In this document: in pieces, positions 18,670 through 27,108 of the stretch
Layout: every line of letters starts with the position of its first letter
Position numbering within the stretch: position 1 is the stretch's first letter
DNA from: Buchnera aphidicola (Chaitoregma tattakana)
Lineage (GTDB): Bacteria > Pseudomonadota > Gammaproteobacteria > Enterobacterales > Enterobacteriaceae
Reading direction: 5' to 3'
DNA length: 64,000 nt
Assembly (NCBI RefSeq): GCF_039370165.1
Contig: NZ_CP134991.1
Span: forward strand, 124,001-188,000
Position numbers and translations under genes: made by a program
The notes under the pieces: model-generated
Databases searched by the model: none
Told to the model about the DNA's origin: nothing
What the model saw: only the letters and a program-made list of their open reading frames with translations

Positions 18670-21216
18670 TTATAGTTTTTTATTTAATTTAGGAATAGTG
18701 ACTTTTTGTAATGCTACTACCTTTTCTTGTTTTTTTGTTCTTATTAAAATAACTCCTTGAGTATTTCTACTCAATACTCCTATTTCAGATACTCTAGTTC
18801 TTACTAAAATTCCTGAGTTTGTAATCATTATTATTTCATTATTTTTTGTTACTTGTATTGAAGCTATTACTACACCATTTTTTTTTGTTATTTTTATAGA
18901 AATTATTCCTCTAGTAGCTCTAGATTTTATTGGAAATTCTGAAACTTTTGTTCTCTTTCCATATCCATTTTGTGTAACTGTTAAAATTTCTCCATGCTTT
19001 TTAGGTATTATTAGAGAAACTACTTTATCCTTTTTATTTATTTTTATTCCTCTTACACCGGCTGCATTTCTACCCATTTTCCTAACATAGTTTTCTGAAA
19101 AATGTACTACTTTACCTTGTGAAGTAAATAACATTACAGTATCTGATCCATTAGTTAAAGATACTCCTATTAATTCATCTCCTTTGTTTAAATTAATTGC
19201 TATGATACCTGAATTTCTTTGTTTTTGAAACTTTGTTAATGAGGTTTTTTTTACTATTCCATTTAGAGTTGCCATAAAAATATTTGTGTTTTGACTATAT
19301 TTGCATACTGGTAAAATTGCTGTGATTCTTTCATTAAATTTTAAAGGTAATAAATTTACTATTGGCTTTCCTCTGGTGTTTCTATGTGATATAGGAAGTT
19401 GATATACTTTCATCCAATATATTATACCTCGACTAGAAAAGCATAGTATAGTATCATGAGTATTAGTTACTAATAAGCATTCTATAAAATCTTTTTCTTT
19501 AATTTTTGCCGCTAATTTACCTCTGCCTCCTCTTCTTTGAGCATTGTAATCTGATAAAGGTTGGTATTTTACATATCCTGAATGTGATAAGGTTACTACT
19601 ACATCTTTTTTAGTTATTACATCTTCTATATTAATTTTAGAAATTTCATGTTTTATTTTAGTTCTTCTTTTGTCACCAAACTGTTTTTTTATATGTTCTA
19701 ATTCCTTTTTTATTACATGTGTTAATTTATTTTTATAATTTATTATATTAGTTAATTTTTTTATTTTATTTAATATTTCTTTATATTCTGTATGAATTTT
19801 TTTACTTTCTAAATTAGTTATGTTTTGTAATTTTAGGTCTAAAATTGCTATAGATTGTTTTTTTGTCAAAAAATATTTTTCATTTGTTATATTTTTTTTA
19901 TGCTCTTGATAATCTTCTAATATTATATTTTTTTCCAAAAGCATTTTATAAAAGTTGTTCTTTTTAATTTTCCATGTTTTTTTCAATAAAATATTCTTTG
20001 CATATGACATATTTGGAGATTTTTTTATTATTTTTATTATTATATCTATATTATTTATTGCTACTTCAAATCCTTCTAATAAATTAGATCTTTCATAGTT
20101 TTTTTTTAATTCAAAAATGCTTCTCCTAATTACTATTTCTTTTCTGTGATATAAAAAAGCATTTAAAATTTCTTTTAAAGACATAATTTTAGGTTTTCCG
20201 TTATATAATGCAACCATATTAATTCCAAAAGAAATTTGTAAATTACTTAATAAATACAGTTTGTTTAAAATTACTTCTGCAATAGCGTCTTTTTTTATTT
20301 CTATTACTATTCTTAGTCCTTCTTTGTCTGATTCATCCCTTAAAGTACTAATACCTTTTATTTTTTTTTCTTTTATAAGATTAGAAATTTTTTCTATTAA
20401 TTTAGACTTATTTACTTGATATGGTATTTCTTGCACTATTATGCTTTCTTTTTTAGTTTTTTTATTTTTTTTTATAAAACTTTTTGCTCTAATATATATT
20501 TTGCCTTTTCCTGTTTCATATGCTTTCTTAATACCTTCATGTCCATGTATTATTCCTCTTGTTGGAAAATCTGGTCCTGGTATTTCTTTCATTAAGTCTT
20601 CTAAAGAAATTTTCTTATTTTCTAGATATTTCATACATCCATTGATTACTTCTTTAATATTATGAGGAGGTATGTTGGTAGCCATACCTACTGCGATTCC
20701 AGAAGATCCATTTATTAGTATGTTGGGTATTTTTGTAGGTAAAATTTCTGGTATTTTTTCTGTATCATCATAGTTAGATACAAATTTAACAGTATTTTTA
20801 TTTAAATCATTAATGAATTCATGAGAAATTTTTGACATTTTTATTTCAGTATATCGCATGGCAGCAGCAGAATCTCCGTCTATAGATCCAAAATTTCCTT
20901 GCCCTTTTATTAGCATGTATCTTAAAGAAAATGGTTGTGCCATTCTTACTATTGCTTCATATACAGCAGAATCTCCATGAGGATGATATTTACCAATTAC
21001 ATCACCTACTATACGTGCGGATTTTTTATATGGTTTATTATAATAGTTTTTTAATACATTCATTGCAAACAATATTCTTCTATGAACTGGTTTTAATCCA
21101 TCTCTAACGTCTGGTAAAGCTCTACCTATTATTACTGACATAGCATAGTCTAAATATGAATTTTTTAATTCTTTTTCTATATAGACGTTTTCTATATCTT
21201 TATAATCTGTCTGCAT
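18670..21216 (-). CDS. gyrA: DNA gyrase subunit A
   Basis: The breakage-reunion subunit of gyrase, which introduces negative supercoils. It has 848 aa (E. coli 875); the missing part is the acidic C-terminal tail. The catalytic tyrosine is Y122 in AAAMRYTEI. The surrounding quinolone region reads [13 protein letters not shown] with S83 and E87. The GyrA box that wraps DNA is present as QRRGGRG, and the six-bladed C-terminal beta-pinwheel repeats are recognisable (for example [35 protein letters not shown]). It is transcribed leftward and divergent from the DUF2076 gene. Confidence 0.98.
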   Translation of the reverse strand: MQTDYKDIENVYIEKELKNSYLDYAMSVIIGRALPDVRDGLKPVHRRILFAMNVLKNYYNKPYKKSARIVGDVIGKYHPHGDSAVYEAIVRMAQPFSLRYMLIKGQGNFGSIDGDSAAAMRYTEIKMSKISHEFINDLNKNTVKFVSNYDDTEKIPEILPTKIPNILINGSSGIAVGMATNIPPHNIKEVINGCMKYLENKKISLEDLMKEIPGPDFPTRGIIHGHEGIKKAYETGKGKIYIRAKSFIKKNKKTKKESIIVQEIPYQVNKSKLIEKISNLIKEKKIKGISTLRDESDKEGLRIVIEIKKDAIAEVILNKLYLLSNLQISFGINMVALYNGKPKIMSLKEILNAFLYHRKEIVIRRSIFELKKNYERSNLLEGFEVAINNIDIIIKIIKKSPNMSYAKNILLKKTWKIKKNNFYKMLLEKNIILEDYQEHKKNITNEKYFLTKKQSIAILDLKLQNITNLESKKIHTEYKEILNKIKKLTNIINYKNKLTHVIKKELEHIKKQFGDKRRTKIKHEISKINIEDVITKKDVVVTLSHSGYVKYQPLSDYNAQRRGGRGKLAAKIKEKDFIECLLVTNTHDTILCFSSRGIIYWMKVYQLPISHRNTRGKPIVNLLPLKFNERITAILPVCKYSQNTNIFMATLNGIVKKTSLTKFQKQRNSGIIAINLNKGDELIGVSLTNGSDTVMLFTSQGKVVHFSENYVRKMGRNAAGVRGIKINKKDKVVSLIIPKKHGEILTVTQNGYGKRTKVSEFPIKSRATRGIISIKITKKNGVVIASIQVTKNNEIIMITNSGILVRTRVSEIGVLSRNTQGVILIRTKKQEKVVALQKVTIPKLNKKL

Positions 21217-21365
21217 TTTTTTTCATTTCCTAATATTTTTTGTATATAATATTAATATAATATTATTAATTTTATTAAATTAAATGTTAATATAACTATT
21301 TATTATATGTATATTTTTGTATATTAATATTTAATTAATATAATTGTATCTTTTTAAATATTTTT

Positions 21366-21381
21366 ATCAACTAAAGTTGAT
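21366..21381 (+). other. small hairpin with T tract upstream of the DUF2076 gene
   Basis: ATCAACT (21366-21372) and AGTTGAT (21375-21381) pair around a 2-nt loop and are followed by TATAATTTTTTTT. It lies ~90 bp before the next + strand gene, in the divergent gyrA/DUF2076 spacer. It looks like a small intrinsic terminator or leader hairpin, but the TATAAT next to it could equally be a promoter element. The two readings cannot be separated by sequence alone. Confidence 0.3.
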
Positions 21382-21468
21382 TATAATTTTTTTTAATATT
21401 TTTATTTTTATTTTATATTTAAATTTCAATTTTTTTTAACAATTTTTTAAAAAACGTTGGTAAACATT

Positions 21469-22191
21469 ATGAATTCTGAAGAAAAAATACTTATAAAAAA
21501 TTTATTTAAAAAAATAAATAGTATAGAAAAAAAGTTTTCTAAAAAGGACAGTGAAGCAAATAATTTAATTTTAGATCTTTTGAAGAAAAATCCGAACTCT
21601 TATTATTATATAGTACAATCTTTATTGGTTCAGGATGAAGTGATATTAAGGTTAAATAACAACATTAATAAATTAAAAATAAAAATAGATGAATTAAAAA
21701 AATTTAAGAAGAATACTAAAAAAAGTTTTTTATCTAACTTTTTTAATTCAGATAAAAATGATTCTGAAAATAGTAATATTAGAAATAATACAGACATAAA
21801 AAAAAACTATGTAATTAACAATGAAAACAAAGATAATGAAAAACGTAGTTGTTTTTCTCAGAATAATAATGGTAGCTTTTTAGGTAATGCTTTGCAAACA
21901 GCAGCTGGTGTAGCAGGTGGTATAGCTTTTGGAAACTTATTAACTAGTTTATTTCATTCTAATAGATATGATCAACCTGTAATAAATGATATACATAATA
22001 CGAATTTTTTTAATGTAGAAGAAAATTCTAAAAATAATTTAGAAAACTATGATATTAATAAAAAAGATGTCCTTAAAGAAGAAGTAGATAATACTGAACA
22101 TCATGATTTAGAAAAAAGCAGTTTCGATGTTATAAATAATGATTCTATAGATGAGTCAGAAGAAAATTTTATAGAAAATGATTTTATATAA
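21469..22191 (+). CDS. DUF2076 family protein of unknown function
   Basis: The 240-aa product resembles DUF2076 proteins: an N-terminal helical region beginning MNSEEKILIKNLF, with NPNSYYYIVQSLLVQD around residues 42-57. This is followed by a low-complexity N/K/D-rich linker and a glycine/alanine-rich hydrophobic segment (FLGNALQTAAGVAGG, about residues 137-151) that could insert into or lie on the membrane. The tail is acidic. A TTG twelve bases upstream is in frame, but the ATG at 21469 matches the family start. The gene stands alone between divergent gyrA and convergent ahpC. Its retention in such a small genome suggests a real role, but no function can be assigned. Confidence 0.85.
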   Translation: MNSEEKILIKNLFKKINSIEKKFSKKDSEANNLILDLLKKNPNSYYYIVQSLLVQDEVILRLNNNINKLKIKIDELKKFKKNTKKSFLSNFFNSDKNDSENSNIRNNTDIKKNYVINNENKDNEKRSCFSQNNNGSFLGNALQTAAGVAGGIAFGNLLTSLFHSNRYDQPVINDIHNTNFFNVEENSKNNLENYDINKKDVLKEEVDNTEHHDLEKSSFDVINNDSIDESEENFIENDFI

Positions 22192-22222
22192 TATAAAATT
22201 TATATTTTTTACATATAATACT

Positions 22223-22250
22223 AAACCAGCAAAAATATGCATGCTGGTTT
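22223..22250. terminator. bidirectional terminator between the DUF2076 gene and ahpC
   Basis: AAACCAGCA (22223-22231) pairs perfectly with TGCTGGTTT (22242-22250) over a 10-nt loop. It is relatively G/C-rich for this genome and followed by T-rich sequence on both strands. It sits between the convergent DUF2076 and peroxiredoxin genes. Confidence 0.75.
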
Positions 22251-22263
22251 TATTTAAATATTT

Positions 22264-22854
22264 TTATTTATTATTTAAATATTTCTTTAATCCCTCTATA
22301 TTAGGTTGTATTCCAATTTTTTTATTATTCCAATCTGATGGACATACTTCTCCTTTTTTTTTGTGAAAATTTATTGCATCTATCATTCTTATAGTTTCTT
22401 CAATATTTCTTCCATATGGAAGATCGTTTATTGTTTCATGTTTTACAACACCATCAGAATCTATTAAAAATGTGGCTCTTAAAGCTACACTCATTTCAGG
22501 ATGTTCAATTCCATATAGTTTTTGTATTTCTTTTTTTATATCAGATATTATTATATATTTTAAATTTCCTATACCTCCATTTTTTATAGAAATATTTTTC
22601 CAAGTATAATGTGAATAAATTGAGTCACAGGATACTCCTATTACTCTAACATTTCGTTTTATAAATCTATTATACATATTGTTAAACTTTGAGATTTCTG
22701 TAGGGCACACAAACGTAAAATCCATAGGCCAAAAAAATAGTACAGAAATTCTGTTTTTTATATATTTTTTAAAATCAAAATTTTTTACTATATCGTTATT
22801 TTCTAATATTGCTGGAGCAAAGAATGTAGGAGCTTTTTTTGTTACTAAAGTCAT
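22264..22854 (-). CDS. ahpC: 2-Cys peroxiredoxin (AhpC/TSA type)
   Basis: Reduces hydrogen and organic peroxides. It has 196 aa. The peroxidatic cysteine is in DFTFVCPTE and the resolving cysteine in GEVCPSDW. The GGIG segment and C-terminal KKYL resemble the GGLG/YF features of over-oxidation-sensitive typical 2-Cys enzymes. The sequence (VLFFWPMDFTFVCP, DVKREIQK-like DIKKEIQKLYGIEHP, NDLPYGRNIEE) is nearer to the AhpC/TSA (tsaA) subgroup than to E. coli AhpC. No ahpF partner is adjacent. It is divergent from ung across an 85-94 bp spacer. Confidence 0.95.
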   Translation of the reverse strand: MTLVTKKAPTFFAPAILENNDIVKNFDFKKYIKNRISVLFFWPMDFTFVCPTEISKFNNMYNRFIKRNVRVIGVSCDSIYSHYTWKNISIKNGGIGNLKYIIISDIKKEIQKLYGIEHPEMSVALRATFLIDSDGVVKHETINDLPYGRNIEETIRMIDAINFHKKKGEVCPSDWNNKKIGIQPNIEGLKKYLNNK

Positions 22855-22948
22855 ATTTTACCTATATTTTTTATGTTGCTTAATTTTTATAAAAATATTA
22901 TTTTATTAGTTAAAATCAATATTATTTTGTAATAAGTATATGTTGTAT

Positions 22949-23611
22949 ATGAATAAAATTATAACATGGAAAAATATATTGGATATTGAAAATAAAAAAT
23001 ATTTATCTAAAATATTAAATTTTATAAACATGGAGAGATTGAAAAAAAAAATATATCCTCCAAAAAATTTTGTGTTTTCAGCATTTAGATATACTAGTTT
23101 TAATAATATTAAAATAGTTATATTAGGACAAGATCCTTATCATAAATGTGGTCAAGCTAATGGATTATCTTTTTCAGTAAATAATGGTGTAAAAATACCT
23201 CCTTCATTAAAAAATATATTTAAAGAATTAAAAAATAATATACCAAGTTTCAGAATTCCTAGTCATGGATTTCTATTAAAATGGGCTTTACAAGGGGTTT
23301 TTTTATTAAACACTGTTCTCACAGTAGAAGAAGGAAGACCTAACTCCCATAAAAAAGTTGGGTGGGAGAATTTTACTGATGTAATAATAAAAAAAATTAG
23401 TAAAAATAAGAAAAATATAATTTTTTTACTATGGGGTAAAATAGCACAAAGGAAAATTAATTTAATTAATTTAAAAAAACATATTATATTATTAGCATCA
23501 CATCCATCACCTTACTCTGCAAGAAATGGTTTTTTTGGTTGTAATCACTTTGTAAAAGTGAATAATATTTTATCTTCTTTAAATAAAAAAACAATAGATT
23601 GGAATATATAG
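22949..23611 (+). CDS. ung: Uracil-DNA glycosylase
   Basis: Removes uracil from DNA, protecting against cytosine deamination. Motifs: VILGQDPYH with the catalytic aspartate, NTVLTVEEGRPNSH, LLWG, and the HPSPYSA histidine loop with GFFGCNHF. The product has 220 aa from this ATG, which aligns MNKIITWKNIL with the E. coli start. An ATG nine bases upstream (22940) is also in frame and cannot be excluded. The gene is one of few DNA repair genes in the window. Its stop is only 16 bp from the stop of the convergent grpE remnant. Confidence 0.96.
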   Translation: MNKIITWKNILDIENKKYLSKILNFINMERLKKKIYPPKNFVFSAFRYTSFNNIKIVILGQDPYHKCGQANGLSFSVNNGVKIPPSLKNIFKELKNNIPSFRIPSHGFLLKWALQGVFLLNTVLTVEEGRPNSHKKVGWENFTDVIIKKISKNKKNIIFLLWGKIAQRKINLINLKKHIILLASHPSPYSARNGFFGCNHFVKVNNILSSLNKKTIDWNI

Positions 23612-23627
23612 AAATATATAATTTTAT

Positions 23628-24023
23628 TTATTTATAAAATTTGTTTTTTATTTTTGATAAAGCTTTTAATATTAATGGTATCCCTTCAAGTATAGGGTTA
23701 TTCATAATTTTTTTTTCTTTTATTTTTTTATTTATTTTTTTTATTTTTTTTATTATTTTTGTTATGTTTTTAATAAATAAATTAACATTTTTTTGTTTTA
23801 TTTCTTTTTTTCTCTTATTTACTTCTTTTTTCATATTTTCTATATTTGCTTTTTCCCTTAAACTAATTTCTTTGTCTATTTTCTCAAGTTTTTTAAATTT
23901 TTCTAAGTATTTTTTAATTTTTAATTTAATATTTTTGTTTTTTTCTATGTACGTCTTAATAGTTTTTTTTTGTTTTTTTTCGTCATGTTTAATATTGTCA
24001 TGTATAATATTTTTTTTTTTCAT
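23628..24023 (-). CDS. grpE: GrpE-like nucleotide exchange factor, lacking the C-terminal beta domain
   Basis: The 131-aa product matches the coiled-coil/helical part of GrpE, the DnaK nucleotide exchange factor. The segment REKANIENMKKEVNKRKKEI (about residues 57-76) corresponds to the RVKAEMENLRRR region. ILEGIPLILKALSKI near the end corresponds to the helix just before the beta-wing. E. coli GrpE continues about 60-70 residues to form the beta domain that contacts DnaK; here a TAA ends the frame. Only 16 bp separate this stop from the ung stop, so the missing domain has been deleted, not frameshifted downstream. Position after ung and lysine-rich composition support the call. It could be a decaying pseudogene or a minimal helical protein; I recall Buchnera having two grpE copies. 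Confidence 0.7.
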   Translation of the reverse strand: MKKKNIIHDNIKHDEKKQKKTIKTYIEKNKNIKLKIKKYLEKFKKLEKIDKEISLREKANIENMKKEVNKRKKEIKQKNVNLFIKNITKIIKKIKKINKKIKEKKIMNNPILEGIPLILKALSKIKNKFYK

Positions 24024-24086
24024 AGTTTTATTATCTATTACATATTATTAAAAAGTTATTTTTTATTGTTATTATTTTTATGTTTT

Positions 24087-24450
24087 TGGAGCTGGCGGGA
24101 TTCGAACCCGCGTCCAAATAACATTTAATAAAATAGGTATTACATGCTTATTCTATTTTTTATTAGTTTAAATTTTTTTAATATATAGAAATATTACAAA
24201 AATCATAATACATATTTAATTTCTTTTTATAAAAACATGTATATTTTTTACAAAAATATCTCTTTTTTTATATGACCTTTATATCTAATATTAAAGAGAA
24301 TGATTAGAAAAAGGGCTTTTTCTGTTTTTTAAGCAGCTAAAGCGTATTGTGTTCTTTTTGCAAATATTTTTTTCGGTTTTTTACGAGGCCACCGACCCTC
24401 GACATGAACCTAAAATTTTAAAATTATTTGTCAAATCCTAAAACAGCCCC
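24087..24450 (-). ncRNA. ssrA: tmRNA (transfer-messenger RNA)
   Basis: Rescues stalled ribosomes. The 5' end (24450 leftward) reads GGGGCTGTTTTAGGATTTGA. The 3' end is a tRNA-like arm with GGGTTCGAATCCC and encoded CCA at 24089-24087; 5' and 3' ends form the acceptor stem (GGGGCTG with CAGCTCC, a G-U allowed). The pseudoknot region GTCGAGGGTCGGTGGCCTCGT is recognisable in part (GGCCTCGT). The tag reading frame is 24361-24329 on the - strand: resume GCA, then AKRTQYALAA and TAA. The terminal ALAA degron is intact. Total 364 nt is normal. It is followed by grpE on the same strand and divergent from grxD. Confidence 0.97.
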
Positions 24451-24471
24451 TATTAAAAAAAATATTATTTT

Positions 24472-24500
24472 ATTATCTCAAAAAAAAATGTGTATGTCTA
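24472..24500 (-). promoter_or_regulatory. sigma-70-type promoter of ssrA
   Basis: Reading the - strand: TAGACA (24500-24495) as -35, a 17-bp spacer, and GATAAT (24477-24472) as -10, which is 21 bp before the mature tmRNA 5' end at 24450. That distance leaves a short leader for RNase P to remove, as in other bacteria. It is the cleanest promoter-like pair I found. Confidence 0.55.
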
Positions 24501-24594
24501 TATCTTATTTTATATTTTTATTTTATAATAAAATTAAAATAATATTTTTTAAAATATTTTAAAAATTTTGTAATTTAATTATAAACTTATAAAA

Positions 24595-24903
24595 ATGAAT
24601 GTTATAGAAAAAATTAAAAATCAAATAAAAAATAATTCAATATTATTATATATGAAAGGCAGTATACATTATCCTAGTTGTGGTTTTTCTTCTCAGGCTT
24701 CTAAAATAATTTTGGCGCACACTAAAAAATGTAAATATGTAGATGTTATAAAATACCCCGAAATAAGACGAGAATTACCTAAATTTGCTAATTGGCCTAC
24801 TTTTCCGCAATTATGGGTTTCAGGAAAATTAGTTGGTGGTTGTAGTATTATAATAAATATGTCAAAAACAGGTGAACTAAAACAAATTTTAAAAAACATA
24901 TAA
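24595..24903 (+). CDS. grxD: Monothiol glutaredoxin (Grx4 type)
   Basis: A CGFS glutaredoxin that binds and transfers a 2Fe-2S cluster with glutathione. It has 102 aa; the active site is C29 in PSCGFS. NWPTFPQLWV, the cis-proline region, and GGCSIIINM (glutathione contact) are kept. E. coli has ~13 more C-terminal residues. In this reduced genome it probably works with ErpA, also in the window, in Fe-S delivery to complex I and other enzymes. A long hairpin terminator follows. Confidence 0.97.
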   Translation: MNVIEKIKNQIKNNSILLYMKGSIHYPSCGFSSQASKIILAHTKKCKYVDVIKYPEIRRELPKFANWPTFPQLWVSGKLVGGCSIIINMSKTGELKQILKNI

Positions 24904-24934
24904 TTTTTTATTTTTTAACAATTTTTTTTGATAA

Positions 24935-24978
24935 AGATATAACATTAAATTTTAAATTTAAAATTTATTGTTATATCT
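24935..24978. terminator. bidirectional terminator between grxD and rnt
   Basis: The outer arms AGATATAACA (24935-24944) and TGTTATATCT (24969-24978) pair perfectly. After one T-T mismatch, the interior A/T palindrome continues the stem almost to the centre. It lies between convergent grxD and rnt, 6 bp from the rnt stop, with T-rich sequence on both sides in the direction of exit. Confidence 0.65.
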
Positions 24979-24983
24979 ATTTT

Positions 24984-25628
24984 TTACATTTTTTTAATTG
25001 GCCACCCACCTAGTTTTTTCCATTTATTTACTATTTTGCAAAACAAGTTAGCGGTTTGCGTAGCGTCATATATTGCAGAATGTGCTTGTTTATTATCAAA
25101 ATATATTCCTATGTTTTTACATGCTTTTGCAAGAACTGTTTGTCCTAATGCTAAACCACTTAATGTGGCTGTATCAAAAGTTACAAATGTGTGGAATGGA
25201 TTTTTTTTTATTTTATTTCTTTTTATAGCAGACATAAAAAAATTTAAGTCAAATATAGAATTATGAGCTACTATTATTCCTTTTTTACATTTTTCTAATT
25301 TTATTCCTTCTTGAACTTTTTTTATAATTTTATTTATAGCTACTTTTTCGCTTACAGCACCTCGTAGAGGACTGAATGGATCTATTTTATTAAATTTTAT
25401 AGACATTTCATTTACTATAGATCCTATAAATGGTTTTATATGATAATGTAAAATTTTTTTTTTTTTCAACCATCCTAACTTATCCATTTTTAATGTAATT
25501 GCTGCTATTTCTAGTAGAGCATCTGTTTCATAGTTAAATCCAGCTGTTTCTATATCTATTACTACAGGATAAAAGTTTCTAAATCTTTTTTTTAAAAAAT
25601 AATTTATTTTATTGTTTTTGTGTTCCAT
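24984..25628 (-). CDS. rnt: Ribonuclease T
   Basis: A DEDDh 3'-5' exoribonuclease that trims tRNA and other stable RNA 3' ends. It has 214 aa, like E. coli. Catalytic residues: D25 and E27 in VVIDIETAG, an aspartate in VAHNSIFD, and histidine/aspartate in [42 protein letters not shown] and KLGGWP are near-identical to the enterobacterial protein. It carries a 13-A run within its lysine codons (25454-25466 on the + strand as T). Divergent from sodA. Confidence 0.97.
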   Translation of the reverse strand: MEHKNNKINYFLKKRFRNFYPVVIDIETAGFNYETDALLEIAAITLKMDKLGWLKKKKILHYHIKPFIGSIVNEMSIKFNKIDPFSPLRGAVSEKVAINKIIKKVQEGIKLEKCKKGIIVAHNSIFDLNFFMSAIKRNKIKKNPFHTFVTFDTATLSGLALGQTVLAKACKNIGIYFDNKQAHSAIYDATQTANLFCKIVNKWKKLGGWPIKKM

Positions 25629-25687
25629 ATCAGTTCCAAGAATTTTGTTTTCTATATATCATGTAAAAAAAATATTTATAAAAAAAA

Positions 25688-25718
25688 TTGTGTATATTTT
25701 ATCATTTTTATTTATAAT
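25688..25718 (+). promoter_or_regulatory. possible sodA promoter
   Basis: TTGTGT at 25688-25693 and TATAAT at 25713-25718 are separated by 19 bp, longer than the optimal 17, about 53 bp before the sodA ATG. AGGAG lies ~10 bp ahead of the ATG. In DNA this A/T-rich TATAAT boxes are common by chance, so this is tentative. Confidence 0.25.
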
Positions 25719-25771
25719 AAAATTAATATTAATTTTATTATATAAATATTTTATTTTAGGAGTTTACATAC

Positions 25772-26404
25772 ATGTTTCAATTACCTAGTTTAAGTTATTC
25801 ATATACATCTCTTGAACCATATATAGACGAAGAAACTATGTTTATACATTATAATAAACATCATAAGAATTATTTAGAAAATTTAAATAATATTCTTATT
25901 AAGAATAATATTTCTTATTCATCTTTAGAATCTTTAATAAAATCTATTAATAAAATAGATATTAAAGATATACAACAACTTAAAAATCATGCTGGAGGTC
26001 ATTATAATCATTCATTGTTTTGGAAGAATATTAAGTTAAATACTAATATAAATAATAATTTTAAAAAGGTTATAGAAAAGAATTTTGTCAATATAAAAAA
26101 TTTTAAGAACAAGTTTGAGAAAATTGCATCTATGCATTTTGGTTCAGGATGGATATGGTTAGTTATTAGAAATGATAAAAAGTTAGAAATTGTTTCTACA
26201 AAAAATCAAGATAATACACTTATGTATAGTAACTCACAAGACTCTATTAAATATCCAATTTTTGGATTAGATCTTTGGGAGCATGCTTATTACTTGAAGT
26301 ATAAAAATAATAGAATAGCATATATAAAAAATTTTTGGAAAATTTTAAATTGGGATTTTGTTTCTAAAAGATATAACAATTTTGTAGAAAAAAAATTATT
26401 TTAA
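25772..26404 (+). CDS. sodA: Superoxide dismutase, Mn type
   Basis: Converts superoxide to peroxide and oxygen; the product is handled by the nearby peroxiredoxin. It has 210 aa. Metal ligands are H26, H80 (HYNHSLFW), D167 and H171 (GLDLWEHAYY). GGH before the second ligand and the glutamine in STKNQDNTL match the Mn-type SodA. FGSGWIWLV is also conserved. AGGAG precedes the ATG. It stands between divergent rnt and downstream pth. Confidence 0.97.
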   Translation: MFQLPSLSYSYTSLEPYIDEETMFIHYNKHHKNYLENLNNILIKNNISYSSLESLIKSINKIDIKDIQQLKNHAGGHYNHSLFWKNIKLNTNINNNFKKVIEKNFVNIKNFKNKFEKIASMHFGSGWIWLVIRNDKKLEIVSTKNQDNTLMYSNSQDSIKYPIFGLDLWEHAYYLKYKNNRIAYIKNFWKILNWDFVSKRYNNFVEKKLF

Positions 26405-26489
26405 ATGTTTATTAATTAAAATATGTTAGTAATAAAAAATTTTTTGTGTTTTTTAATTTTTTTTAGTGTTTTAATAAGGAATTCTATCT

Positions 26490-27026
26490 TTGAAAAATAT
26501 TAAATTAATAGTTGGGTTATCTAATCCTTATAAAGAATATAAAAAAACTAGACATAATGTTGGCTCATGGTTTATAAGAATTTTATCTAGAAAAGTATCA
26601 GTAGATTTAAAAATCAAAAACAAATTTTTTGGGTATATAGGATTATGGAAAAAATGTAAAAATGATATTTATTTGTTAATTCCTAATTTATATATGAATT
26701 TAAATGGAATTTCTATAAGTATAGTGTCATCGTTTTATAAGATAAAAAGTGATGACATTTTAATAATTCAAGATGATTTAAACACTGATATAGGAAAATA
26801 TAATTTTATTAATTCTCACAATAGTTATGGGCATAATGGTATTAAAAATGTAAAAAGCAAATTTGAAAAAAATACTTTATTTAAAAGAATTTGTATTGGT
26901 ATTGGTAAGCCTGATAAAAATGTGAATTTATCATCTTATGTATTATCTATTCCTACAGAAACAGATAAAAATTTAATTATACAATCTATAGAAAAATCTA
27001 TGCATATAATAGAGAAATTTTTGTAA
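26490..27026 (+). CDS. pth: Peptidyl-tRNA hydrolase
   Basis: Cleaves peptidyl-tRNA released from ribosomes. It has 178 aa (E. coli 194). The start is TTG with AAGGA about 9 bp upstream; MKNIKLIVGL aligns with the E. coli N-terminus and no ATG is nearby. Catalytic residues: N12 in GLSNP, H22 in TRHNVG and an aspartate in IQDDLN. The glycine-rich loop is shortened and changed (SHNSYGHNGIKN against GGGHGGHNGLKD), but the key asparagine in HNG is kept. The short C-terminal helix is missing. Followed by ychF after ~80 bp, as in E. coli. Confidence 0.95.
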   Translation: MKNIKLIVGLSNPYKEYKKTRHNVGSWFIRILSRKVSVDLKIKNKFFGYIGLWKKCKNDIYLLIPNLYMNLNGISISIVSSFYKIKSDDILIIQDDLNTDIGKYNFINSHNSYGHNGIKNVKSKFEKNTLFKRICIGIGKPDKNVNLSSYVLSIPTETDKNLIIQSIEKSMHIIEKFL

Positions 27027-27108
27027 TATAAGTTATTTTTTTTCAAAATTAATATTTTATGGATTTTATAACATCACTTTATAACAATTTCTTAGAGTAA
27101 TTTTAATT

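Noticed and set aside
20940..20990. Glutamate at GyrA position 87, within the quinolone-resistance region
   Set aside because: A conservative change in an intracellular symbiont with no drug exposure; S83 is unchanged. No resistance claim is warranted.
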